This document shows, one piece after another, positions 11,937-64,000 of a stretch of DNA of 64,000 nt. The DNA is from Sycon ciliatum (taxonomy: Eukaryota; Porifera; Calcarea; Leucosolenida; Sycettidae). Both the position numbers and the translations under genes were made by a program. Location of the stretch: positions 5,218,375-5,282,374 of the forward strand of contig NC_088647.1 in assembly GCF_964019385.1 (NCBI RefSeq). Reading direction: 5' to 3'. Below the pieces are notes generated by a model that did no database searches, was not told where the DNA came from, and worked only from the letters and a program-made list of their open reading frames with translations. Every line of letters begins with the position of its first letter. Within the stretch, counting starts at the first letter, position 1.

Positions 11937-12684
11937 GGCTGCTAGGAAGGAAAATCCTACAGCCTTACAGGACCAAGAACTGATTTTCCTTGTGGTTTGA
12001 TGAGCGTTCACTTCAGTTCGACCGTCACACAAAACAAAAATAATTACTGGCATGCATGTACTGGCAGTGACTGTCGACATGTACATGTCCCAGCAATACT
12101 GCCTACTGACTGTACCGGATTTGTGAGCCACTGAATGAACCATTCACTTGACCAGGTCAGAGTTCACTTTCTTCAGTCCGAAGTTCAATCCTGCACGCTA
12201 GTCCAAGCCAGGGAGGCAGTTTGTAGGCCATGGCCGGGATTGAGCTGTGGGCAGGGGTACCCGGGTTTTCAGCCGGTGTAAATGACGCCATGTCATCGTG
12301 ATCACATGCGCGTGTGCACGTGGCGTTTGAAAAATCTCAACCCAACAAAATAATATTTACCAACCAGCAAGAAGCTAGCTAAGCTTTCTTGCAATAAGGA
12401 ACAGGAGTGAATCAGTTGATTACATGACAGTTCGTGGTAGTCCTTTTCTTCTTCATCACCATCGTCTAAACTGTTCCTAACTAACAAGCACTAACCTCTC
12501 TCTGCCTTCTTCTAAAGCTGGAGACGACAGATGACGTGGCCTTCGGTCAGTGCCCACAAACTAACTTGTACTACAAGTTGTAGTGCCTCGTCGTTTCGTT
12601 TGTTTTGCTTGCTGTCAACAGCTTGCACCCACGTATATTCTCTGCGAAATGGAAGAGTAGCTGGCGCAGAGAACGACTATTAGT
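11937..12684. promoter_or_regulatory. Candidate divergent promoter region
   Basis: This 748-bp interval separates the start codons of the minus-strand VPS4-like gene and the plus-strand HPS6-like gene. No TATA box is obvious. It may also contain an untranslated first exon of the VPS4-like gene (a donor-like CTGGTTG/GTAAAT lies on the minus strand near 12361). The role is inferred from gene arrangement only. Confidence 0.4.
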
Positions 12685-44170
<31,486 letters not shown>

Positions 44171-46526
44171 TAGTATCGCGATTTTGACACTTCCGACCGG
44201 CGGCTATGGATATGGATTTGAGATGGGCTCGCCAGTAAGAGTCACCTATGCGGTGCTGCGTTGACTTGTACACGCACTAAAGCATATCAGTTTTGTTTTT
44301 GACACAATGTTAAGTGCATGATTGTTGCACTCTGCGAATACCTCTTTCCCCGTTCACAATCATCACCCCGCTATCATGTACTGAGTTGCCCAGGGCTGGA
44401 CCCATGGCTGCGAAGACATTATCGTCTCTAGTTCTTTATATGGCTGTCTTGACTTTAGGATCCCACGGCCCGTCGTTGAACCTTGAGAATCATGTGAAGT
44501 ATGCCCCCCCCCCCTCCCTTTCCTACTCATCCTTGGACTTGGTTATCCTCTGAGACCGCCACCCAAGCATGTGCACGTGTGGGTATACTCAGTGCTTGAG
44601 CTGTATCCTTGTCTCTTGGTTTCGGTGTTGTATTTAGGATGTTTGCGTTCGTTCTCATGAAATGTGAGAACTTGGATCTATTATAATTATTTCTGTTGCT
44701 CAACAAAATAGTCCTGTTTTCTTCCTGCACATATACAAATTTCTTCCATAAAATGTCATGCTCCCTATCATGGAACTAGGCTTTACACAGTAAAGATGAT
44801 TGTCCGTTGTTCTGGATCGATAGATGATTCTTTGCTCTGGATTTTTTTTAATTAAATCGCACTCTTTTTATCTTATTCATTAGTTTATTTTCAAAAAAGT
44901 AGTTTAGGTTCTATGTTTATACGGGTTGTCCGGATATTTGATCACTGTTTTGTGGAGTTCGACCGATTGCGATGAGCTCCTTACTGAACTTCTCCTGCCC
45001 GGCGTGCTTGTGAATGTTGGCCCAACACTTACCAAAGTAGAGTCACTATAAAGATAATAATTATGTGATGCTTCTTTCTCGTGTGCAGTGGCCCAACGTT
45101 CTAATGCAGCTATAGCACAACACATGCTATCTACAGTCTGTTGCCGGGCGCTGTACTGAAGTAGATTCCTTAGCCAGCACCGTTGCTCCGATGACCACCT
45201 ATGGTTACAGATATTTTCCCCTATATCCTTGCCACTCAGGCACGTATCTCGTATACGTAATCAGCATAGTCTGGCCACCACGCCAGAAGATGACCATCAT
45301 AATAATTATTATGTATTACATCACTTACAAGCAAAATAGGCGAAATGGTGACTATGAGGTTGCCTGTGGTATTATACTTAATGCTACAGTCCTGTACTAC
45401 AGTGGAAATCCATTATGCATTATTATGCACATGCATATCTGCAATACATTTCTGTCATTTTGATATACAATGTACATATTGCATGCCAAATTTGAACATC
45501 GGGTTTAGTGACAGATTATACTCTGTCCCCGGGGAAAATTGCAATTCCGCGGCCGCGTTTTTTTCCGCGTTTTTTGCGATTTTTTAAAAGACCGCGTTTT
45601 CCGCGATTTTCCCGCGTTTTTTGAACTTTTTTGTTGCACTACACGTACACACAGTGCACTGTTCGGTCAGCAACGTCTCATCGTGGCGGCTTTTTACTCA
45701 AATATGACGAGTGCTTACACCAGAGACTTGTAGCTGATTGATTTCACTACATACTCACCGAAAATTGCCGCACATCAATATTATTCACCGCATATTTATC
45801 GCATATTTACCGCAAATTCACCGAAAATTATGCCATATTATGCCGCGTTTTTCCCCCGCGTTTTTTGCGATTTTTTTCCGCAATTTTCCCCGGGGACAGT
45901 ATACTGATATAGCGACATTTTGTTTTCTCCCGAATGAGTGTTGTTATACCCAGGGAGCCATACACATAATAATTTTGTATGTGTGTAGGGCTCCCTGGTT
46001 ATATTGGATAATCCAATGTCCACTGTATACGCCTAGCGTGCCGCTTTCATGACTCCCTGGTTCAAGTACATGTACAGTCATGTACATGGTTTCCTTTGTA
46101 CAATCAAGAGTACACCAACTTCCTGAAGAGTACAGTCATGTACATAAGCTGGACGCTTATTAATTATTTTACTCTTCACTTCAGTCTTGGTACAATTACG
46201 GTATGTACTTGAAAAAGGAAACAAGGACCTTCATCAAGAGTACATAAGTTCATAACCGTGATTGTACTCTTGAAATGTACCATGCATGTACATGATGTAT
46301 GATTATTTTGAGTCAGCTGATGACGTCATGCGCATGAAAATAATAATTGAAAGGAGGCACGTACGTCATCGTCATCATCGTTCAAGTAGAATTTTTTGCT
46401 TTTTCTTTTCATCCTCAACCATGTCCATGATGATTGTCCAGATGTAACGTCGTTGAGTACACTACTAAAAATAATCAAGGTATTAGTTATACTTATAGAG
46501 TTTCCTTTGGATGCTGATCATCCTGC
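44171..46526. other. Intergenic region with one CG-rich MITE
   Basis: It begins with the HPS6-like 3' flank (a second TAG follows the stop). A minus-strand 41-codon open frame at about 44918-45042 (GKCWANIHKHAGQEKFSK) looks protein-like but is isolated. The element at 45521-45899 and an hAT-family inverted pair at about 46104-46273 are present. No gene was found. Confidence 0.4.
45521..45899. mobile_element. MITE with CTGTCCCCGGGGAAAATTGC-type ends
   Basis: The ends form a long inverted pair (TGTCCCCGGGGAAAATTGC and complement) flanked by TA. The interior is built of repeated CCGCGTTTTTTGCGATTTT-like and CCGCATATTTA-like blocks. It ends 627 bp before the next gene. Confidence 0.65.
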
Positions 46527-48795
46527 ATGGCTCTGGTCGGCCTTGTGTGTCGATCTTTGCTGCGACTCACTGCAGTGGGTCACAATGTATCTGCCCTGAG
46601 TGGGATTGCCGCTGGAAGGGTGTCGAGTAAGACAGGTGAGCCATGTCCATTTCGTACTTCAGAATCACTGAGTAAAGCTCACTCCTTACGTGCATTCAAT
46701 CATGAGAATATTTACAAGATATTCCAGGATCAGAAGATCAGAAACTTTAGATAGGACTGCACCCACTAGAACCTGATGCTAGGAAAAACTGACTGAAAAA
46801 TGCCAAGTAGCTAGGCCAAGGATTACTGGTGATTGTTGAACTTAGAAAGGAGGGTTGGGTGGACACACCCATTCCAGTCTTACTGCAAATCTGAACCAAT
46901 TCCATTCAATGTTAAACAACTTTTCGGCACATGGCCATCATCAGGTAACCGAACAATGATACTGTGCCAGCTACGAAGGAGCAGTTTACAGGCCCGCCGG
47001 AACCGGTCCCGTTGGTCAGGTTATTACCGGACCAACTGTTTTGGCCACCAGCATGTGTTTAGTACTGTGGAGGGCAGATGTATCCAACATTTATGAAAGG
47101 CCACAATACTACCGGACCAATCAAAAACTGCTTCCGGCGGTCCTGGTTTATATACAGGGCATTCCGCCAAAAAAGGGTGTAAGTCCTGTCGCTCCGAAGA
47201 AGGGAAGACGTGTCAATGGGAGCCCACGCCACAGCGCAGGTGAGAAGACCAAGGTGCCGCTGTAACCAAGATGAAGCACATGCATACCGAGGTGAGAAGG
47301 TAAAAAAGTGTCACATCAGGTTGCATCAAGGTGTACATGTACATGCAATAAAAAAAAGTCATGCATGCAAAGGTGAGAAGACAAGTGTGTCACATCAGGT
47401 TACTGTCATTGTCATTATTCACCCGTCCTTCAATACGCCACGTTATGATACTGCGTTGATCGACCTTCTCTCTCGTGGAGCTAAGCAGAACGTGCGTCAT
47501 CACTGAATTCGTTCCACCTCCACCACATGCGCTCTCTGGCCAATGGACATGTTGAAAGCTGCTGCTCACCCTCGTTTTATCAAGTGCAATGTTCCACTGT
47601 ACTGGTAATTCCTACTACAGTACTGCTCAATGAAATCCAGTCGAGTCATTCAAGTACACGCCGGGCGTTGCGCAGTCCTAGACCTGCGAACACTGGGCTG
47701 CGAAATGGTGCAAGGCGCAAACTTGAGTGACGCGACTGGATTTCATTGAGCAGCACTTTGCTTCACATACAGTAAAACCTGGTTTAAGCGACCACCCCAC
47801 GGTGCAAGCAAAAGCGGTCGTTAAAGCCAGTAGAACCAGGTCCCATACTTTCGTGGCATATGGGATTGTGTACATACATATGCATAATTGTACTTCCATG
47901 TTCTCATATTGACAGGTGTGGAGCATAGAATACTTTCGTGCAGGCAAAGAACACCTCATTGGAGTGCATGCAGCGCATCCTGCACTGTCACTTCTGCTGA
48001 AGGCATGCCTTGCTTCAGAGCCCACTTCAACCCTGTTGCAGTCAAACCTGCCAGCCAAGATAGCACTTTTGGATAGTTTTGGTCGCTGGGTGCAGGTCCA
48101 ATATGGCACTTGGTACACTAAAAGTTTGTCGCTGGTCGCGCAAGGCAGGTGGTCGCTGTATCCGGTGCAGTTTCTGTGTAGAACTGTCTGTGCATGGAAA
48201 AACGGTCATTAAAAGCAGGTGGTCGCTAAAACCAGAGGTCGCTTACACCAGGTTTTACTGTAGTAATACTATGTAATAAACCTGCGTGTGGGCGTGTGTG
48301 TGCATGTGTGTGTGTGGTTTGATTGTGCGCTGTGCAGCTTTCCCAGCTCTTCACCAACCCGGCAGTGTGACGGCATTATCCACCCGTCTGGCCCACTATG
48401 ATACGCTGCCGAGGGATGAGGGCATTTTCGAGATAAAGGGCTTCAAGCCCGAGACATTCTGCCTGATCGTGGGCACTGAACGAGTGCCAGAAGGCTCTAT
48501 GTCAGTGCAGGACGCCTTACTGACCCAGCCGAGGGAATACAACTTGCTGCTGGTGCGCAGAAATACCAAACATGCTGAGCGGCTGCCGGTTCTGAGGCGC
48601 TTCAGCCCAGAATGCTGGTCGGGCTGGGAACACCATCGTAAGGCGTGGAAGGCAGAAGCTGCAGTGCGTCGCCGCCAAATCCACAAAGCGCAGGCTGTCA
48701 GGTTGCGCCAGATAAGGAAGGAGAAGAAGCTGCTGAACAAAGGCCGCAAAGTATACGAGGCTGCCAAAAGAGCTGCTAAGAAGCGGAAACGTTAG
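46527..48795 (+). CDS. Unrecognised basic protein with mitochondrial-type N-terminus, two exons
   Basis: Exons 46527-46635 and 48338-48795 join in phase to 189 codons (188 residues plus stop). The first ~40 residues (MALVGLVCRSLLRLTAVG) are hydrophobic and arginine-bearing with no acidic residue, like a mitochondrial presequence. The middle (GIFEIKGFKPETFCLIVGTE) looks folded. The last 70 residues are a long basic helix (WKAEAAVRRRQIHKAQAVRL, ending KRAAKKRKR), as in mitochondrial ribosomal or RNA-binding proteins. I do not recognise the family, so a mitochondrial role is inference. A UG repeat lies just before the second acceptor. The intron carries two MITEs (47621-47757 and 47770-48260). 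An extra upstream exon near 46442-46480 is possible. The start codon was chosen because the frame from it matches the phase of exon 2. Confidence 0.65.
47621..47757. mobile_element. Short palindromic MITE (GAAATCCAGTCG family)
   Basis: The clearest copy: CTGCTCAATGAAATCCAGTC and its complement at the ends, with a GCGTTGCGCAG centre related to 24112-24280. Confidence 0.65.
47770..48260. mobile_element. MITE with CAGTAAAACCTGG ends
   Basis: CAGTAAAACCTGGTTTAAGC at the left and CACCAGGTTTTACTG at the right, flanked by TA, with internal GGTCGCT/AGCGACC motifs. A shorter-ended relative lies at 59963-60398. The open frame at 47916-48212 lies wholly inside this element. Confidence 0.7.
48288..48318. 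repeat. (GT)n microsatellite
   Basis: Sense-strand (UG)n about 20 nt before the acceptor at 48338. Confidence 0.85.
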
Positions 48796-50208
48796 CTGTC
48801 CTGCGCTGCTGCTGGGTGTGGCGTGCTGGAATCATGCTATTCGCGTTAGTACTGACCCGTGCTAAGCACTACAGCTTGGTTGTCTGTTGTGTTGCTATGC
48901 TGATCTTGTTTGTCTGCTCTGGGCATACTTCGAAGTATTTTTATAGCTACCTGTACGGTGCAGGCGTATATGATTGAGTGCTGATATAAATTTGATTGAT
49001 AAGCTGTAGTCTGCCACGTCATTGTTATTTGCAATAAGCCATAGTGCTAGAAAGAAAGTGGGAGATGTGAACAGATATTACGTGAGTGTGTGTGTGCGCG
49101 GAAAGAGACTACATAATGCAGCCAGTCATGCTGATATCTAAAACAGTATCTCGAAACTACTGACTGCACTGGTGGCAGGGACAGCATACGCTGTATAGGC
49201 AGCAATGAAAGTGTCCCGAGACAAGACAACCCTTTAGGCTTTACACTCATAGGGCATCTTTCGTATCCGGACCTCAATGTTACAGGCAGAGAGTAGTACA
49301 ATAGTGTTGTACTACTCCCTGGTTACAGACATCCTGTAACAGTTTTAAAAGTGAGTAAAGCAGTGGAAATACATGTATTACTACTTTTTGCCAATTGTGG
49401 AAACGTAACGGTCCCGGATAAGAGAGACATGATTATGAGTGTCAAATTACGGTAATTAGTGTAAACCGCCTAATGTTTGCGTCCCTAAATTTTTGCAATC
49501 TCTCAGAACCAGCGAGTTTACGATGGCAAATGTTTGTGGAGCACGGTGACCACACATATACACCCACTGCGTGACCATGCATCAGCGCACATCTGTGGTG
49601 TGGCGACCATGTATAGAGCACGTCCGTGGTGTGGTGACCATGTATCAGTCATTCAGAGCACGTCCGTGGTGTGGTGACCAGGTACCATCGGCAACCTCAT
49701 AGCCGTTATTTTGCCTACTTTGACCATGTAGTGCGTAGTAACTACGGCAACCATTTGCTGGTGTGGTGACCGGACTACGCTGACTACATACGAGCTACGC
49801 ACCCCGAATCTTGATGGAATTCACTGTTTCCGGAGTAGAGGGGCTCCAGAACTTGTCAGAATACCGACAGGACCACGGTGCAGTAGTCGCAGTACGTGCC
49901 CAGACTGCCATCACATGTGGACCAGTATGAGACGAAGCAAAGGCGAGTCATTAACTAGTAGGTTTATGTACTCTTGATTTCGGGCATCAGCATTGTTCAA
50001 CTGCATGCGTGGCCAAGCTTCAGTTGGTTTCTCCAGCATACTTTTCTCCACACTCCTTGCATTCTAGACAGTACACTGTATAGTAGTGTATAGAGAAACA
50101 GTGACATAAACATTCAAATGGTCAGGCCTATGCAATAAGAGGCACCAGCTATTGGATTTTTTCTCTGTTGTGCATAGACATTAGTGATTCTGGAGGTGTG
50201 GTTTGCCT

Positions 50209-50247
50209 GAGCCCACAGTGGAGATAATTTATCTCCACTGTGGGCTC
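50209..50247. repeat. Exact 18-bp inverted repeat with a 3-nt loop
   Basis: GAGCCCACAGTGGAGATA, then ATT, then its perfect complement. It is too short for a typical animal microRNA precursor. No T tract marks a terminator, and it is outside any recognised MITE. Confidence 0.8.
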
Positions 50248-52123
50248 GCTGCCGTCAGTGTCAACAGCAGTGCCTTCACTGTCTCAACTATCAGGTGGAC
50301 CCTAGTCTGCGTGACTCATCGTAGTGATCCACACGAGGATGGCAACAGATCCGGATTGCCGGTGGTTTCTCAAATGCAGTTGATGGAAGTTGCTTGCAGT
50401 ATCTATGTCACCGGCGTTTCCAATCTCCACATTGGATTTAGCCGCCTGGCCAAGCGCTTGTTGGCAGCAAAGAACTGCCATGCTGCTTAAAAATAGGCAG
50501 TTTATTGTTGTCTGTCTATTGCTGTATGTGAACAGAATGGAGGCAACGTGTGATTGTTGTTGCCCATGATAGGATCGGAAAGATTGCGTTTTCTGTTTTT
50601 GCTTTCTTTCCCTTTATCTCCCCTTCTCTTCTGGTATCATGTCTAACATTGGGTGTGCCCAAGCGAAGGCTAGGCTGACACCGATGCCAAGGCGAAAGGG
50701 CTGATGAGATGACGATGATGATATAACCTAAACCAGCAAGCAGCAGCATGTGCTCTCTCTCTTCAGCCGATGCCAGTCCATAGGCAGAGAGACGCCATGT
50801 ACTGCGCAGTAGTGGTTTATGCCATTACCTTGTACAGCGGAAGTCATCACGCTGAAACCAGAAGGGCACAAGAACATGAACACGGAATCGATGCAATCTC
50901 TTCGCAGCAACACAAATTGCTACCTCATGTCATCCCATGGATTGATATTCATGCCAGGTAACAAACAACGCAAGAAAAAAGAGTTAGAGAGCAGGCAAGA
51001 TATTTTGATGTGAATGAATGCAGCAAAGCTGCGCTGTTCATACGTGATACTCATAAAGGGGTCGTCGCAAAAGTTTTTTTGTCGTCCCTGAAACGAACAT
51101 CGTTCATTTCGTACTCGGACCCCTCCCCTCCCTCTGCAATGAACGCAGCTCACTATGCTGGACGGAGAAAATCGCATGCATGTACATGTACAGTGTCGGT
51201 TGACTTGTGATTGTGGCTCGCACAATAGTATATCGTTTCGATATACTAGTATTCACTTCCGAGTAGTAATCATGCTCGACTGTAAGTGTAAGTCGGACCC
51301 CTTTTGCTGGCCCTGAAGTTTAGTGTAAAAGGCGTGACCTATATTCGGGGAAATACGGTATGCGACTTAGTGGCCGGCAAGTAATTCAGGAAAAATGTAT
51401 TTTACACCGTAGCTGATGAAATATCCCATCTTTGTTCCTTATTTAGCTCATTTTTTCCAGTAATTTCGATACAAAATTGATAGTTTCCCACCCGGAGTGG
51501 TGCTTGAAACGTGCCACAACAGCTCAAGACAAAATTAATAGAGAATGCTCAAATGACAATAGTCTATGTTCATAAAATCAGAATAACCTTTGCACGTCGT
51601 TTTTTCGGGCTAGCGTTATTATGGGGCACATACCGGTATGTAGCACTCCAATGATTTCTCGTGAATTGGAAAGATGAAGCTTTACTCTATAGATCTACCA
51701 CTAAACAAAGCGGTTTGAGTCTCCGTGATGTGCAAATGCCTTACCTGGTGTGAATTGGTGACCACATAGTCATTCCTCATTTCACAATCAGGAACTTACA
51801 AAAACGAAACTTTCGTCCCTGGTGGCTAGCTACTCGAGCTGCAAAACAATATTATCATGTTACGGCGTAGGTACTACATGTAGGTGTCTTCATCACTCCA
51901 AACTCCAAAGCACCTCTTCAGTATGAAAAAGGTCTCCTGCATGCCCTGATTGGCAGCACATTTTTCATTGAAATTAAATTTAGTTTGCCATTTGGAGAGT
52001 CATGCAAAAATACATGTCAGTGTCAGTGATTGTGAGTGCAGTGATGCATGCATGCAGCTACAATTGTAGCTGCGCAGGTCACGTGTGACGCCTTGCATTA
52101 TGCACTTATAAGTTATATTTTAT

Positions 52124-52452
52124 CAAGAGCGTGAGAGTAGATAAACCAAGAGAAACAAGAGTGTGCAACTCCGGATCTCTCCTGCACAATCTGCGGATAC
52201 CCCGCGCCGGCGCCCACGGCGGAATTTTTTGTTTACGTCACCTTTTTTCAGAGAAACGCGGATTCTGCCGCAGAGCAGTGTGAGAGCACGTGCTGGGCAC
52301 CGACCTTGTAGTATAAAGCCCAGCCAAGTGCACGAGGGAAAACTCTCCAAAAGGCTCGCAGCGCGTGCGTCGTCGAAAAGATTACGTCAACAAAAAATTC
52401 CGCCGTGGGCCAACCCATCCGCGAGTTGCACACTCTTGTTTATCTACTCTTG
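52124..52452. mobile_element. hAT-like MITE (GTAGATAAAC variant)
   Basis: The inner inverted block AGAGTGTGCAACTCC and the GGCGGAATTTTTTG block match the family, but the outer ends read GAGTAGATAAAC on both sides, an end-matched variant of the usual GTACATAACC. Confidence 0.6.
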
Positions 52453-52827
52453 TTATTATGCGTAAGATTCCCGCGAAATTTAATTAATAATTATTAATTT
52501 TGACTTTTCCCGTTTGTACTTTGTCTCTGGCCCTCAAAACCAGCTAATTATTTTATTAACTTTCTATTCTTTTTACCGGTCCATGATTACCGGTACGCGC
52601 ATATTCAACAACAAGCAACGTCTTGGACGTTTTTATGTCTTCCCTATTTTTTGTTGCTCGGTTAGCAAGTGGCTACTCCACCCACACGTTAGATGAGACC
52701 ATGCTGACCTACCAAAGTTGAGATTAGCCAGCCTACCTGCAGCTCCAGCTCTCTTCAAATCTGTCAACTTTACAACACATTTCATTATTGTATCCGTTTC
52801 CTAGACATAGAAGTCAACTCTCCAACA

Positions 52828-63938
<11,111 letters not shown>

Positions 63939-64000
63939 GTACGACTACGTTTTGTCATTGCACTTAGATTTTGGTTGGAGGAAGACAAACTGGTACACAA

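Larger units (their letters stand above)
48796..52827. other. Intergenic region with repeat fragments
   Basis: It contains a ~43-bp imperfect duplication at about 49610-49690 (GTCCGTGGTGTGGTGACCA), an exact hairpin at 50209-50247, and a probable LINE 3' end near 50580-50735 (ending in GATGACGATGATGAT). It also holds a truncated MITE at 51057-51215 and an hAT-like MITE at 52124-52452. It should include the LPCAT-like promoter. No gene was found. Confidence 0.45.

Noticed and set aside
46942-47265. Basic frame in the intron of the 46527 gene
   Set aside because: No splice-consistent phase and no family resemblance; composition matches the surrounding intron.
47916-48212. Plus-strand frame with an acceptor-like CAG before it (VWSIEYFRAGKEHL)
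   Set aside because: It lies wholly within a MITE with clear inverted ends and would break the phase of the 46527 gene.
50770-51013. Possible exon with flanking CAG and GTAACA
   Set aside because: Two frames look equally open, neither has family features, and it adjoins a probable LINE 3' end.

Overview
This window is nuclear DNA from an invertebrate animal. Coding exons are short (18-458 nt) and separated by long GT-AG introns. The gene set is metazoan (a VPS4-type AAA ATPase, an HPS6-like BLOC-2 subunit, an LPCAT-type acyltransferase, an OTU protease). The introns and intergenic DNA are crowded with small DNA transposons, dinucleotide repeats and retroelement pieces. The mix resembles a sponge or another early-branching invertebrate, but the phylum is inferred, not shown.

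Layout: 2578-3024 (+) is the last exon of an unrecognised gene. 4006-11936 (-) is a 13-exon VPS4-like ATPase whose exons join in frame to 473 codons including the stop. Start codons 748 bp apart suggest a divergent promoter shared with the next gene. 12685-44170 (+) is a 29-exon gene whose 887 codons read as HPS6, the BLOC-2 subunit for lysosome-related organelle biogenesis. 46527-48795 (+) is a two-exon gene for a 188-residue basic protein with a mitochondrial-type N-terminus. 52828 to the right edge (+) is the 5' part of an LPCAT-like lysophospholipid acyltransferase. Three of the four main genes concern membrane traffic or membrane lipids, but nothing shows that they work together.

Mobile DNA explains most of the rest. 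HPS6 introns hold a small minus-strand LTR retrotransposon (19352-21073), a gag-protease remnant (21720-23080), an OTU protease ORF with an in-frame stop (25760-27236), two fold-back elements with TTAA duplications, and several hAT-like and pogo-like MITEs. LPCAT intron 1 holds a decayed retroelement (53140-58021) interrupted by three insertions, one of which carries a fourth element inside it. Target-site duplications allow most of the nesting to be read directly.

The long dinucleotide repeats all read as (UG)n on the sense strand of their host gene, usually within about 110 nt of a splice site. No CRISPR array, rRNA gene or convincing true tRNA gene was seen. Exon joins were made by hand from splice consensus, reading phase and remembered family sequences, with no alignment or transcript evidence.
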